From Caballeronia turbans (lineage in GTDB: Bacteria; Pseudomonadota; Gammaproteobacteria; Burkholderiales; Burkholderiaceae), in the NCBI GenBank assembly GCA_001544655.2, contig FCOD02000004.1, forward strand, positions 1 through 64,000: 64,000 nucleotides of DNA, given 5' to 3'. The translations under genes and the position numbers were made by a program. The first letter of the stretch is position 1; each line of letters begins with the position of its first letter. Of this stretch, positions 8,458 through 17,403 are shown in pieces. The notes beneath the pieces are model-generated. The model saw nothing but the letters and a program-made list of their open reading frames with translations, ran no database searches and had not been told where the DNA came from.

Positions 8458-9459
8458 ATGCGCCTCAAGAAACGCTTCATCGCTTTATTTGTCACGAGCT
8501 TCGTCGCGGGGTCGTCGACATCGTTCGCGCAAGGCGAACCGCTGACGCTCACAATCGGCACGCAGGATGCCGCATGGCCGCTGATCGTCGAAGCGTCGCA
8601 CGTGCTCGACGGTGCGCCGTACAAGGTCAAATGGGCCGTGCTGACCGGTCCGGCGGCGCAACTCTCCGCACTGTATTCGAAGGTGCTCGACGTCGGCCTG
8701 ATGGGCGATACGTCGCTGATCATCGAACAGGGCAACGCGCGCACGCCATGGACCGCGGAGACCGCGCCGTTGCAGATCGTCGCGGGCTGGCGCAATCCGG
8801 ACAACAGCTATCCGCCTATCGTCACGGTCGTGCGCAAGAGCGCCGACGTCAAAAACCTCGCCGATCTCAAGGGCAAGACGTGGGGCTATAACTTCGGTGG
8901 CTTCAACTATCTGCAATACGTGCTCTCGTATGTGAAGGCCGGACTCAAGCCCAAGGACTTCGAAGCCGTCAAGTTTGGCGACGGCAACGTATCCGCGTCC
9001 GCGTTCAATGCGGGGCAGGTCGCGGTCTATTCGGGCGGCTACGGCCCGGTCAAGGAAGCAGTGGACAAAGGCGATGCACGCGTCATCATCAAGAGCGACG
9101 AACTCGAAATTCCGGCGTTGTCCGTGTTCGCCGCACGCACCGACGTCCTGCGCGATCCGAAGAAGAGCGAGGCGCTCGGCGACTTCCTCGGCCGCCTGAA
9201 GAACTCGTGGACGTGGTGGGCGCAGAACGTGCCGGCAGTCGAGAAGATCTATCTCGAGAAGATGAAGCAAAGCCCGGCGCGCGCAAAGTTCTCCGCTGAA
9301 AACGGCCGTTCTCTGTTCTATCCGCTCGACAAGGAACTGGTGGCGCGCGAGCAGAAGATCGCGGACACGCTCTACAAATCCGGCGACATCAAGAATCAGA
9401 TCAAGGTGGACGTGGAGTTCAACCCGGTGTTCGACAAGCAGGCCGTCGCATCGCACTGA
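8458..9459 (+). CDS. Periplasmic binding protein of an SsuA/TauA-type ABC importer
   Basis: The protein has 333 residues, with a signal peptide (RLKKRFIALFVTSFVAGSSTSFAQ, cleavage about residue 24) and a NitT/TauT-family fold. Typical features are LTIGTQDAAWPLIVEA at the mature start and LADLKGKTWGYNFGG near the hinge. It is the third gene of the transporter operon, 28 bp after the ATPase. The ATG at 8458 gives the signal peptide directly, while the longer upstream frame overlaps the ATPase gene. Context predicts a sulfonate, sulfone or related organosulfur ligand; the binding pocket cannot be read from sequence alone. Confidence 0.92.
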   Translation: MRLKKRFIALFVTSFVAGSSTSFAQGEPLTLTIGTQDAAWPLIVEASHVLDGAPYKVKWAVLTGPAAQLSALYSKVLDVGLMGDTSLIIEQGNARTPWTAETAPLQIVAGWRNPDNSYPPIVTVVRKSADVKNLADLKGKTWGYNFGGFNYLQYVLSYVKAGLKPKDFEAVKFGDGNVSASAFNAGQVAVYSGGYGPVKEAVDKGDARVIIKSDELEIPALSVFAARTDVLRDPKKSEALGDFLGRLKNSWTWWAQNVPAVEKIYLEKMKQSPARAKFSAENGRSLFYPLDKELVAREQKIADTLYKSGDIKNQIKVDVEFNPVFDKQAVASH

Positions 9460-9472
9460 AGCCTCGCAGAAA

Positions 9473-9515
9473 CGGCGTGCCTCCGGTATCGAGGCACGCC
9501 GCTCGTCCTTTCGGC
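9473..9515. terminator. Intrinsic terminator-like hairpin between converging operons
   Basis: A perfect 11-bp stem CGGCGTGCCTC (9473-9483) and GAGGCACGCCG (9491-9501), with a 7-base loop, follows the transporter operon and precedes the end of the minus-strand sulfur operon. The following bases CTCGTCCTTTC are only moderately T-rich. It could act on both transcripts. Confidence 0.7.
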
Positions 9516-9519
9516 ACCA

Positions 9520-10755
9520 TCAGGCGTTGTCGAGCTTCGTGTATGGGTTCGCGTAAGTGAACGGATCGCAAATGAGATCGTTCAACGCATACTGCCCGAC
9601 CGCGTGATATTTCCACCGCACGCTGTCGTGCAAAGTGTGCGTGCGCGCATTGCGCCAATGCCGGTCGAGATTGTGCTTCGAGAGCGTCGATTGCGTGCCC
9701 GCGAGCTCGAACAGCTTGTTCGATGCATCGAGCGCGAAACGCGTCGTGACGATCTTCGCTTCCGCCGTCGCGACGATGGCGAAGGCGACGGCCTCGCGCG
9801 GCGCATCTTTGTCGCGCGCCCGGTCGATCGACTCGGCGGCGCGCGCGGTCAGCGCCTCGGCCGCATGCAGATCGACCGTCAGTGCGCCGATGTCGCGAAG
9901 CGTGTACGGATCGCCGGTCGCATGCGATGCCCCGCTGCCGCGTGCCGGATGCGCGAGCGCGTGCAGTAAGCGCTTCGTCTCATCGAGCGAGGCGCGGCCG
10001 ATACCGAGATCGATCGCCGCATGGAGCACCTGCGACACGGCATTGGCCGCATCGATATTCGCATGCCGTCCGCGCGCGACGATCTGCAGCGCATCGAGTT
10101 CGACCTCGTCGAGCCGCACCTGACCGCTCGCGGTCGTGCGCTGGCCGAAGCCCGACCAGTCGTCGATGACTTCGACGCCGCGCGCATGCCGCGCGACGAA
10201 GGCGGTCACGGGGAGGCCGTCGTCATCGCGCGCGGCGACAGGAATCCAGTGCGCGAAGAGCGCGCCGGTCGAATAGACCTTGCGCCCCGTCAGCACGAAT
10301 CGGCCGCTGTTTGCGCAGCGGCGCACGCGTGTTTCGTGTTCCGAGGGCAAACGGTCGCCCGGTTCGGCGGTCGCATTGCCGAAGCGCTCCCCGGCGAGCG
10401 CGCGTGAAAAGAAGAAGTCCTGCTGACTCGGGGTGCCGTCGTGACGCAGCCGTTCGAGCGTCGCGAAGTGATTCTGCGGAATTTGCCCGAGCGACGAATC
10501 CGCCGCTGAGATCGTATCGAACACCTGCGTGATGGTGCGCACGGAGACATCGATGCCGCCGAATGCGCGCGGCACGCCGATGCCCCATAAACCGCTCGCG
10601 CTGAAGACTTCGACTTCGTTTAGCGGCAACCGGCGATCGCGATCGCGCGCGGCGGCGCCGACGGCAAATTCGGCGGCGAGACGCCGCGCGGTTTCGATGG
10701 CTTCGTCGTCCGAGCGGAGAAGCGCCGCGCGCGTGCGTTGCGTGTCCTGTGTCAT
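9520..10755 (-). CDS. SfnB-like acyl-CoA dehydrogenase-fold sulfur acquisition oxidoreductase
   Basis: The protein is about 411 residues with an acyl-CoA dehydrogenase fold. Marks include FSASGLWGIGVPRAFGGIDVS and ATAEPGDRLP near the flavin site, FVLTGRKVYSTGALFAHWIPV in the middle domain, and the C-terminal HNLDRHWRNARTHTLHDSVRWKY-like segment shared by DszC and SfnB flavoproteins. These FMN/FAD enzymes act on reduced-sulfur or sulfone substrates rather than acyl-CoA. The ATG at 10755 has AAAGGA upstream and leaves 22 bp to the preceding gene; an ATG at 10803 would overlap it. Last gene of the minus-strand sulfur operon. Confidence 0.88.
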   Translation of the reverse strand: MTQDTQRTRAALLRSDDEAIETARRLAAEFAVGAAARDRDRRLPLNEVEVFSASGLWGIGVPRAFGGIDVSVRTITQVFDTISAADSSLGQIPQNHFATLERLRHDGTPSQQDFFFSRALAGERFGNATAEPGDRLPSEHETRVRRCANSGRFVLTGRKVYSTGALFAHWIPVAARDDDGLPVTAFVARHARGVEVIDDWSGFGQRTTASGQVRLDEVELDALQIVARGRHANIDAANAVSQVLHAAIDLGIGRASLDETKRLLHALAHPARGSGASHATGDPYTLRDIGALTVDLHAAEALTARAAESIDRARDKDAPREAVAFAIVATAEAKIVTTRFALDASNKLFELAGTQSTLSKHNLDRHWRNARTHTLHDSVRWKYHAVGQYALNDLICDPFTYANPYTKLDNA

Positions 10756-10777
10756 GCGGTTCGTGTCCTTTCGATGT

Positions 10778-12115
10778 TCATGCGGCATGCGCCGACGACG
10801 CATACTGGCTGGCCGGCCGCGGCAGGCCGAGATGATCGCGCAGCGTCGTGCCTTCGTAGTCGCGGCGAAAGATGCCCTTGCGCTGCAGGATCGGCACGAC
10901 GTGATCGACGAATGCGGCGAGGCCCGAAGGAAACACGTCTGCGTTGAGGTTGAAGCCGTCCGCGCCGCGTGCTTCGAACCATTGCTCGATATCGTCGGCG
11001 ATCTGCTCGGGCGTGCCGACGATCATCCGGTGGGCGCCGGGGTTACGGTCGAGCAGATCGCGCACTGTGAGGTTCTCGCTCTTCGCGAGCGCGACAGTCG
11101 AGTCGATGAAACCGCGTGGCAGGTCCGAACGCGCGACCTTGCCGATGAGGTCGTAGGGCAAGGGCGCATCGATCGACAGATCGTCGGGCGCGAGGCCAAG
11201 CGCGCCCGCAAGCCGCGCGATTTCGCGATCGGTATCGAGCAGCGCATCGAGTTCGGCCTTGCGTTCGCGCGCCTCGCGCTCCGTTCCGCCGACGACCGGA
11301 TACAGCCCCGGCAGCAGCAGGAAATGATCGGGATCGCGGCCATGCGCGCGCACGCGGTCTTTCATCTCCGCATAGAAGGCTTGCGCGGTCGGCAGCGTGG
11401 TCTGCGCGGTAAAGACGGCATCGGCAAAGCGTGCGGCAAGCGCACGGCCGCCTTCCGACGAGCCGGCCTGCACGAGCACCGGCCGTCCCTGCGGACTGCG
11501 CGGCACGGACAGCGGCCCGCGCACCGAAAAGTACTTGCCGCGATGCTCGATCGCATGCACACGCGAGGGATCCGTATAGCGGCCCGACGAGCGGTCGGCC
11601 ACGAAGGCACCGTCTTCCCAGCTATCCCACAGCTTCGTCACGACCTCGACGAACTCCTGCGCGCGCGCATACCGTTCTTCGGTCGAGAGCGGAATCTCGT
11701 GGCTGAAGTTCGCGGCGGCGTGCGTGTCGTAAGTCGTCACCGCATTGAACGCGATGCGCCCGCCGCTCAGATGATCGACCGATGCGAAGCGGCGCGCGAG
11801 ATTGAACGGATCGTTGAACGTGGTCGATGCCGTCGCGATCAGGCCGACGTGCTGCGTCGCGCTCGCGAGCGCGGTCAGCAGCACGGTCGGTTCCAGCGCC
11901 TGCGACGGGCCTTCGGCGTGATTGCGCAGCGACAGCGTATCGGAGAGAAACACCGCATCGAGCTTGCCGCGCTCGGCCGTCGCCGCGATCTCCTTGAAGA
12001 AGTTCAGGTCGATGATCGAACGCGGATTGCCGAGCGTGCGCCAGCCCGCCGGATGCCGCCCGACGCCGGTGATGTTCGTGTTCAGATGAAGTTGCCGCGG
12101 CCTCGTGGTGGTCAT
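10778..12115 (-). CDS. FMN-dependent LLM monooxygenase, NtaA/SnaA/DszA subfamily
   Basis: This 445-residue protein has a bacterial luciferase-like TIM barrel. LHLNTNITGVGRHPAGWR and FFKEIAATAERGKLDAVFLSD form the N-terminal strands; LARRFASVDHLSGGRIAFNAVTT is the highly conserved NtaA-group motif; RPVLVQAGSSEGGRALAARFADAVF is the FMN phosphate region. Such enzymes use reduced flavin from a separate reductase and oxygenate sulfones or chelators. Its start overlaps the stop of the upstream LLM gene by ATGA, so the pair is co-translated. No flavin reductase gene is nearby, so the partner must be encoded elsewhere. Confidence 0.92.
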   Translation of the reverse strand: MTTTRPRQLHLNTNITGVGRHPAGWRTLGNPRSIIDLNFFKEIAATAERGKLDAVFLSDTLSLRNHAEGPSQALEPTVLLTALASATQHVGLIATASTTFNDPFNLARRFASVDHLSGGRIAFNAVTTYDTHAAANFSHEIPLSTEERYARAQEFVEVVTKLWDSWEDGAFVADRSSGRYTDPSRVHAIEHRGKYFSVRGPLSVPRSPQGRPVLVQAGSSEGGRALAARFADAVFTAQTTLPTAQAFYAEMKDRVRAHGRDPDHFLLLPGLYPVVGGTEREARERKAELDALLDTDREIARLAGALGLAPDDLSIDAPLPYDLIGKVARSDLPRGFIDSTVALAKSENLTVRDLLDRNPGAHRMIVGTPEQIADDIEQWFEARGADGFNLNADVFPSGLAAFVDHVVPILQRKGIFRRDYEGTTLRDHLGLPRPASQYASSAHAA

Positions 12116-13305
12116 GTCGTCGTGTGAAGAGAGTTGGATCCAGCGAAGTCGCGACGCAGGCCCGCTTCTACGAGCAAGGGCAGCACAGCTTCACCGAAAT
12201 AGGCGAGATCGGGTTCGAAGTCGAAAAAGGTCAATTGCACGCCGTCGCATCCGGCGCGTTTGAGCGCGACGAGCTTGTCGACGATCTGCTCGGGCGAACC
12301 GATCAGATGCAGATTGCCGCCGAGGATGCGCTGCTCGCGTTTGTGCTTCGCCCACGCTCGCGCGTCGCTCCGCCTGCCTTGCCCGACGAAGCCGTCGAGC
12401 GCGCCTTCATCGGCGTGCGCGACGATGGCGTCGCGGTACGCATGCGCCTCGCGCTCGGTCGGACGGCACACGATCGTCGGGTTGATCAGCGTGCGTACGC
12501 TCCGTTTCACGCGCGCGGCGCCGTCGCGAATCTTCGCGGTATGCGCGGGCAAGGCGCCGATGGCGTCGTCGAAATCCGCGCCCGCCGGACTCGTGATGAA
12601 AATGAGGTCCGAATGACGCACCGCATAGTCGATGCCGGCATCCGAGCCGGTCGCGTTGACCAGCACCGGACGGCGATAACGCGGGCGCGGGCTCACGAAG
12701 GCATCGTCGAGCTGCCAGCGCGGGGTGCGGATCGTCAGGTTCGCGTCGCTGCGCCAGAGCGTGTCGAGCACGCCGACGAATTCCGCCGCGCGTGCATAGC
12801 GCTCGTCATGCTCGATCATCGGCTGGCCGAACATCGCCCATTCGGTGGAGACGTGGCCGGTCACGAGATTGATGCCCCAGCGCCCGTTGGAGATGTGATC
12901 GAGCGTCGCGCCGAACTTCGCGAGATGCAGCGGATGCCAGGGGCCGTATAGCGCATGCACCGTCGAGATCAGCAGAATGCGCTCGGTGATCGCGGCGAGC
13001 GCGCTCGTCGCGATGAACGCATCGAGCGACTGCTCGCGATACTTCATCTGGCCGCCGTGGCCGTTCTTGCCGAGCCATTGCGCGAGTCCGAAGACGAGAT
13101 CGAAGCCGAGCGCTTCGGCCTGCTTCGTCAGGCGCGCGTTGTAGTCGAAGCGCCAGTCGGTGCCGCGCGGCAGCGTCGAGATGGACCAGCCGCCGTTCTG
13201 GATCGGCAGAAAAAGGCCCAGAATCAGCGGCTGCTGGAACGCCGCGTGCAGCGGACTGCCTTCGATGTCCGCCGGGCCCGATGAGCCGTCGAACGCAGGG
13301 CTCAT
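12112..13305 (-). CDS. FMN-dependent LLM monooxygenase, SfnG/RutA-like
   Basis: This 397-residue luciferase-like monooxygenase begins its barrel with LILGLFLPIQNGGWSIST, then DYNARLTKQAEALGFDLVFG and LDHISNGRWGINLVTG, the pattern of dimethylsulfone monooxygenase SfnG and pyrimidine oxygenase RutA. The C-terminal IVDKLVALKRAGCDGVQLTFFDF is the conserved last barrel strand. The ATG at 13305 overlaps the preceding rhodanese stop by four bases; a longer frame upstream is antisense noise. The sulfur context favours a sulfone or sulfonate over a pyrimidine substrate. Reduced FMN must come from a reductase not present here. Confidence 0.9.
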   Translation of the reverse strand: MSPAFDGSSGPADIEGSPLHAAFQQPLILGLFLPIQNGGWSISTLPRGTDWRFDYNARLTKQAEALGFDLVFGLAQWLGKNGHGGQMKYREQSLDAFIATSALAAITERILLISTVHALYGPWHPLHLAKFGATLDHISNGRWGINLVTGHVSTEWAMFGQPMIEHDERYARAAEFVGVLDTLWRSDANLTIRTPRWQLDDAFVSPRPRYRRPVLVNATGSDAGIDYAVRHSDLIFITSPAGADFDDAIGALPAHTAKIRDGAARVKRSVRTLINPTIVCRPTEREAHAYRDAIVAHADEGALDGFVGQGRRSDARAWAKHKREQRILGGNLHLIGSPEQIVDKLVALKRAGCDGVQLTFFDFEPDLAYFGEAVLPLLVEAGLRRDFAGSNSLHTTT

Positions 13306-14966
13306 GCCGCACGCCCCGCGATTTCGGCGAGCCGTTCGCGGCTGCGGCGCGCGGTGGACGTTTCGAAGTCGAGCACGTCGATGGACGCGATCGCGTCGCG
13401 ATTTACCTGTTCGACGAGTTGCAGTTCCCAGGCGAGGTACGCGTTCATTTGCGCGGCGACCTGATCCGGCTCTGCGTGATACGGGCTGTACCACGCGTCG
13501 TCGTCGCCGGTCAGGTTGCCGGCGTCGCCCGCCTCGTGCGGCAGCCCGAGCGCAAGCCAGCGGCGCGTGCCGCCGATCAGCGCGGACACGCCGCCGCGCG
13601 TCTGCGCGATTTCTGCCGCGACGAGTCCCGCGAGCACGCCGTCTTCGGACGTGAGCACGATCAGCGTGTCGCGCGGCAGATCGTTCAGATGCGCGAGAAC
13701 CGCGCTCGCCGCGACGAAGCGCGCTCCCTTCACATGGGCGCGGCGGAATGCGAGGCTGCTGTCGATATCGATGGTCTGCACCGTGCCCGCTTCGATCTCG
13801 CGCAACAACGCATCGGCTTCTATCCAGCGCGTGCGCGCGCCGTGCGGACGCACGCGCACGGCCTGCGCACCGGCTTCGACGTGCTCCGCGACGAGCGACG
13901 CGCTCGCGGCATCGTCGAGCACGCGGACATCGAGATAGCCCAGTTGCTTGAGCCACGACGCAGTCATGCGCGCGCGCACGCCGTCGTCGTCGCGCAGCAC
14001 GACGCGCGCATGCAGCGTGCCGACGTATTCGTCGGTCGCCTGCACGAGCTGTCCGCCGGGCGCGTTCTGCCAGCCTGCCGGATGACCCGCTTCATATTCG
14101 AGCGGATCGCGCACGTCGAAGCGATACAGCGTGCGTTCGCCGCTTTCGCGTTCGAGCGCGGCGAGCGTCTCGCGGTCGATGACCGGCACATACGCGCGGC
14201 GCGCAGCGGCGGCGGCGAGTTCGCGCGCGGTCGCGAGCGCCTGGCCTTCGGGGCGCGGCGCCGTGCGGATCTTGCCGTGTTCGAGCTCGAGGCCTTCGAG
14301 CAGCCACGACATCGAGCCGCCCGTGAGCGCGGCGACCGGGTTCGGCACGCCCGCATTGATCAGCGACTGTGCACCGAGAATGCTGCGTGTGCGGCCCGCG
14401 CAGTTCACGACGATCAGCGTATCCGGCGAAGGCACCGTGGCCAGCGCGCGATAGACGAGTTCCGCGCCCGCGCAATCGATGCCGCCGGGAATGCTCATCG
14501 TGTTGAATTCGCCGAACGGACGCGAGTCGAGTACGACGAGATCGTCGCCGGCATCCTGACGGGCTTTCAACGTCAAGGCGTCGATATTGGGCGTATGCAG
14601 CTTGTGCTCGATGACTTCGCCGAATGCCTTGCCCGGCACATTGGTGCCCGAAAAAATTTCGAAGCCCGCCTGCGCCCAGCCTTCGACGCCGCCTTCGAGT
14701 ATCGCGACGTCGGTATAACCCCAGCGTTCGAGCAAAGCGGCTGCGCGCGGCGTGTACTCGCCGCTGGTATCGACGAGAACGATGGGTGTGCCAAGGCGCG
14801 GCACGAGGCGATCGATCAGCAGGCCGATGCGGCCCACCGGCGCAACAGACGAATAGAACAGACGCTTGCGCGCGCAGACGCCTTCCTCGCGCACGTCGAG
14901 CACGGCGAGTTCGGAGCGTTGAGCGATGAGCGTGCGCAACTGCGAGGCGGATACGGAACGGGACAT
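13302..14966 (-). CDS. Four-domain rhodanese-like sulfurtransferase
   Basis: This 554-residue protein is made of four rhodanese-type repeats. Domain 1 (about 10-105) starts ELAVLDVREEG but has no active-site Cys. Domain 2 (about 130-230) has VVLDSRPFGEFNTMSIPGG and the loop VNCAGRTRS, whose Cys is the likely persulfide carrier. Domains 3 and 4 keep the fold (RFDVRDPLEYEAGHPAGWQN; TIDIDSSLAFRRAHVKGARF), but their loops read LRDDDGVRA and LTSEDGVLA with no Cys. So one catalytic and three structural domains are predicted. It overlaps the downstream LLM gene by four bases and lies 40 bp after the SDR gene. A role in passing released sulfur to assimilation is inferred. Confidence 0.9.
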   Translation of the reverse strand: MSRSVSASQLRTLIAQRSELAVLDVREEGVCARKRLFYSSVAPVGRIGLLIDRLVPRLGTPIVLVDTSGEYTPRAAALLERWGYTDVAILEGGVEGWAQAGFEIFSGTNVPGKAFGEVIEHKLHTPNIDALTLKARQDAGDDLVVLDSRPFGEFNTMSIPGGIDCAGAELVYRALATVPSPDTLIVVNCAGRTRSILGAQSLINAGVPNPVAALTGGSMSWLLEGLELEHGKIRTAPRPEGQALATARELAAAAARRAYVPVIDRETLAALERESGERTLYRFDVRDPLEYEAGHPAGWQNAPGGQLVQATDEYVGTLHARVVLRDDDGVRARMTASWLKQLGYLDVRVLDDAASASLVAEHVEAGAQAVRVRPHGARTRWIEADALLREIEAGTVQTIDIDSSLAFRRAHVKGARFVAASAVLAHLNDLPRDTLIVLTSEDGVLAGLVAAEIAQTRGGVSALIGGTRRWLALGLPHEAGDAGNLTGDDDAWYSPYHAEPDQVAAQMNAYLAWELQLVEQVNRDAIASIDVLDFETSTARRSRERLAEIAGRAA

Positions 14967-15006
14967 GAGAGAAAAGTCCTTGAAAGTAGGGAGCGGTATC
15001 GAAAAA

Positions 15007-15750
15007 TCAGGCGTAGGGCGGGCCGCCGCCATCGACATAGAGACGCGTGCCGGTGACGAAGCGGGCATCGTCCGAGAGCAGATACGTGACCGCCGCCGCG
15101 ACGTCGCCGGGCGTGCCGGGGCCTTGCAGCGCGGTGAGACGCGTGGGTTCGGCATCGGCCTGACCGGTCGCCATCGACGCGAAGCGCGGGGTCTCGATCG
15201 GGCCGGGCGCGACCGCGTTGACGCGCACGCCATGCGGCCCGTACTTGCGCCCGAGGCCCTGCACGAGCAGATCGAGCGCGGCGTTGACGCTCGAACCGGG
15301 GAAATGTTTCGGCGGCGGTGCAATGCCGCCGCGGCCGGAAATCGCGACGATCGCGCCCTTGCCCTGCGCGATGAAGCGCGGCAGCGCCGCACGGATCGGC
15401 CGCACAGAGCCGAGCAGCTTCGCATCGATGACGCGTTGCCAGTCGTCGTCGTCCAGGTCGAGAAAGTCGCCGAACGCGCCGACGTTCGTGCTGAGCACGA
15501 GGCCATCGAGACGGCCGAATCGTTGGTCGATGTGCGCAAAGGCCTCGCGTACGCGCCTGTCGTCGGCGACGTCCACGGGAAGCGGGACGACGCGGGGCAA
15601 GTCCGTGAAGAGCGGGGCATCGACGTTGCGCGAGGACGCGACGACATGCGCGCCCCCGAAAGCGAGTCTTCGCACGACGGCCGCGCCGAGCGCGCCGAAT
15701 GCGCCTGTGACCCAGAAAACCCGGTCATTGAACTGGTCGTGACTGGACAT
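15007..15750 (-). CDS. SDR-fold protein with degenerate catalytic motif
   Basis: This 247-residue Rossmann protein of the short-chain dehydrogenase/reductase family has the cofactor motif VTGAFGALGAAVVRRL at residues 14-29, and VNAVAPGPIETP and YVDGGG in the usual late positions. The expected Tyr-x-x-x-Lys is replaced: in ISGRGGIAPPPKHFPGSSVN the residues at the Tyr and Lys positions are Gly and Asn, and the catalytic Ser position is Gly. It may therefore bind NAD(P) without classic dehydrogenase activity, or act by another mechanism. It is the first gene of the minus-strand sulfur operon and diverges from the LLM gene at 15982. Confidence 0.88.
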   Translation of the reverse strand: MSSHDQFNDRVFWVTGAFGALGAAVVRRLAFGGAHVVASSRNVDAPLFTDLPRVVPLPVDVADDRRVREAFAHIDQRFGRLDGLVLSTNVGAFGDFLDLDDDDWQRVIDAKLLGSVRPIRAALPRFIAQGKGAIVAISGRGGIAPPPKHFPGSSVNAALDLLVQGLGRKYGPHGVRVNAVAPGPIETPRFASMATGQADAEPTRLTALQGPGTPGDVAAAVTYLLSDDARFVTGTRLYVDGGGPPYA

Positions 15751-15981
15751 GGACTGAACATGGAATGAAAGCTCTCCATGTTGGTCGCTCGTCTCGCCAG
15801 GACGAACGGATCATTTCGCGAAAGCTCTGCATGACGGGTCCACTGAGGTATCCACGACAGGCGTAATGGGTTTTGCAGCGACCGCTCAAATTGCTTAGCT
15901 GATTAACTTGGTTGGCGCGATGCGGCCTCTCTCCTAGTGTGTATCGCTGCGAAATGCCGGCCGGGACAAAGAGCGCGCACC
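15751..15981. promoter_or_regulatory. Divergent promoter region of the sulfur genes
   Basis: A 231-bp spacer separates the divergent SDR-rhodanese-monooxygenase operon from the plus-strand LLM gene. The segment near 15898-15915 (CTGATTAACTTGGTTGG) is AT-richer than its surroundings and is the best promoter or regulator-binding candidate. No consensus -35/-10 pair is convincing. CysB-type or SsuR-type control would be expected for sulfur genes but is not demonstrable by eye. Confidence 0.35.
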
Positions 15982-17349
15982 ATGAACAGACATCTCCATT
16001 TCAACGCGTTTCACATGAATGCACCCGCGCATTCGTGGGCCGGCTTCTGGCGGCATCCGCGCGACCGTTCTCTCGAACACAACACGCTCGACTACTGGGT
16101 CGAGCTTGCACGGACTGCCGAGCGTGGCCTGTTCGACGGCGTGTTTCTGGCCGATGTCTTCGGCATCTACGACGTCTATGGCGGTGGCGTCGACGCGACC
16201 CTGTTCGCCGCTGCGCAATCGCCCTCGCACGATCCGATGCTGACGGTGCCCGCGATGGCGCATGCGACCAAGCACTTGGGCTTCGGCGTGACCGTCAATC
16301 TGACGTACGAGCATCCGTATCAGTTCGCGCGGCGCTTTTCCACGCTCGATCATCTGACCGGCGGGCGCGCGGGCTGGAACGTCGTCACCGGATATCTGGA
16401 GAGCGCGGCCCGCGGCATGGGACTTGAGAAAGCGCGCGAGCACGATGAGCGCTACGCGGCGGGCGAGGACTTCCTCGAAGCCGTCTACAAGTTATGGGAA
16501 GGAAGCTGGACGGACGGCGCGGTCGTGCGTGACAAGCGCACGGGCAAGCCGTACACGGACCCGTCGAAGATCCGCCGCGTGTCGCACGAAGGGCCGTACT
16601 TTCGCGTCGATGGCTTCAACCTCGCGGAGCCCTCGCCGCAGCGCACGCCGGTGTTGTATCAGGCCGGGGCATCGGGACGCGGCAAGGCGTTCGCGGGCAA
16701 GCACGCGGAATGCGTGTTCCTCGAAGGCCAGACGCCTGCCATCGTCGCGGCGGCGGCGCGCGACATCCGCAAGCATGCCGTCGATGCCGGCCGCGCTCCC
16801 CACGACGTGCTCCTTTATCTCGGCGCGACGGTCGTGGTGGCCCGTACATCCAGGGAAGCGCGCGAGCTACACGCCGAATACGCGGAATATGTCGATACGC
16901 CCGGTCAACTGGCACTCGTGTCGGGATGGACCGGCATCGACTTCGCGGCGATGGATCTCGACGAGCCGATCCGCTTTGTCAAGAGCAACGCGCTGCAATC
17001 GACCGTCGAAAACCTGACGAAGCGTGCCGGGCGGCCGATCACGCCGCGCGACATGACGCGCTTCGATCAGATCGGCGGCCGCGGCCCGTTCATTGTTGGC
17101 GATCCGCGAGAAGTGGCGGATCAGCTCGTCGCGTGGGCCGATGAAACGGGCGTCGATGGCTTCAATCTGCGGCGCACGGTCATGCCGGAGAGCCTGCATG
17201 CGTTCGTCGATCTGGTCGTGCCGGAGTTGCAGAGCCGCGGCCGTTACCGCGCGGCCTATGCGGACGGCACCTTGCGGGAGAAGCTGTTCGCGGGCGGCGG
17301 GCCCCATCTGCGGGACACTCATCCCGGTGCGCGTTATCGGGCGGCCTGA
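15982..17349 (+). CDS. FMN-dependent LLM monooxygenase, NtaA/SnaA/DszA subfamily (second copy)
   Basis: The protein is 455 residues. NRHLHFNAFHMNAPAHSW and LARTAERGLFDGVFLADVFG open the barrel; FARRFSTLDHLTGGRAGWNVVTG is the NtaA-group signature; TPVLYQAGASGRGKAFAGKHAECVF forms the flavin phosphate region. It is a paralogue of the enzyme at 10778 but transcribed divergently. The ATG at 15982 is preferred because it starts the conserved region; the longer frame from 15937 adds unconserved residues. DszA-like oxygenation of a sulfone, sulfonate or related compound is inferred from the family and neighbours. Confidence 0.92.
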   Translation: MNRHLHFNAFHMNAPAHSWAGFWRHPRDRSLEHNTLDYWVELARTAERGLFDGVFLADVFGIYDVYGGGVDATLFAAAQSPSHDPMLTVPAMAHATKHLGFGVTVNLTYEHPYQFARRFSTLDHLTGGRAGWNVVTGYLESAARGMGLEKAREHDERYAAGEDFLEAVYKLWEGSWTDGAVVRDKRTGKPYTDPSKIRRVSHEGPYFRVDGFNLAEPSPQRTPVLYQAGASGRGKAFAGKHAECVFLEGQTPAIVAAAARDIRKHAVDAGRAPHDVLLYLGATVVVARTSREARELHAEYAEYVDTPGQLALVSGWTGIDFAAMDLDEPIRFVKSNALQSTVENLTKRAGRPITPRDMTRFDQIGGRGPFIVGDPREVADQLVAWADETGVDGFNLRRTVMPESLHAFVDLVVPELQSRGRYRAAYADGTLREKLFAGGGPHLRDTHPGARYRAA

Positions 17350-17403
17350 GGAGCGCCGCCCGCGATGCGGTGCGCAACTGCCTGGGAAAGTCGCGCGCTT
17401 TTC

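Noticed and set aside
10529-12127. 532-codon open frame on the plus strand opposite the SfnB and LLM genes
   Set aside because: High-GC shadow of real minus-strand genes; Arg/Ala/His-rich, no domains, no ribosome-binding site.
13281-15056. 591-codon plus-strand frame opposite the rhodanese and SDR genes
   Set aside because: Antisense shadow; composition is Arg-rich and no family motif is present, while the opposite strand has clear rhodanese motifs.
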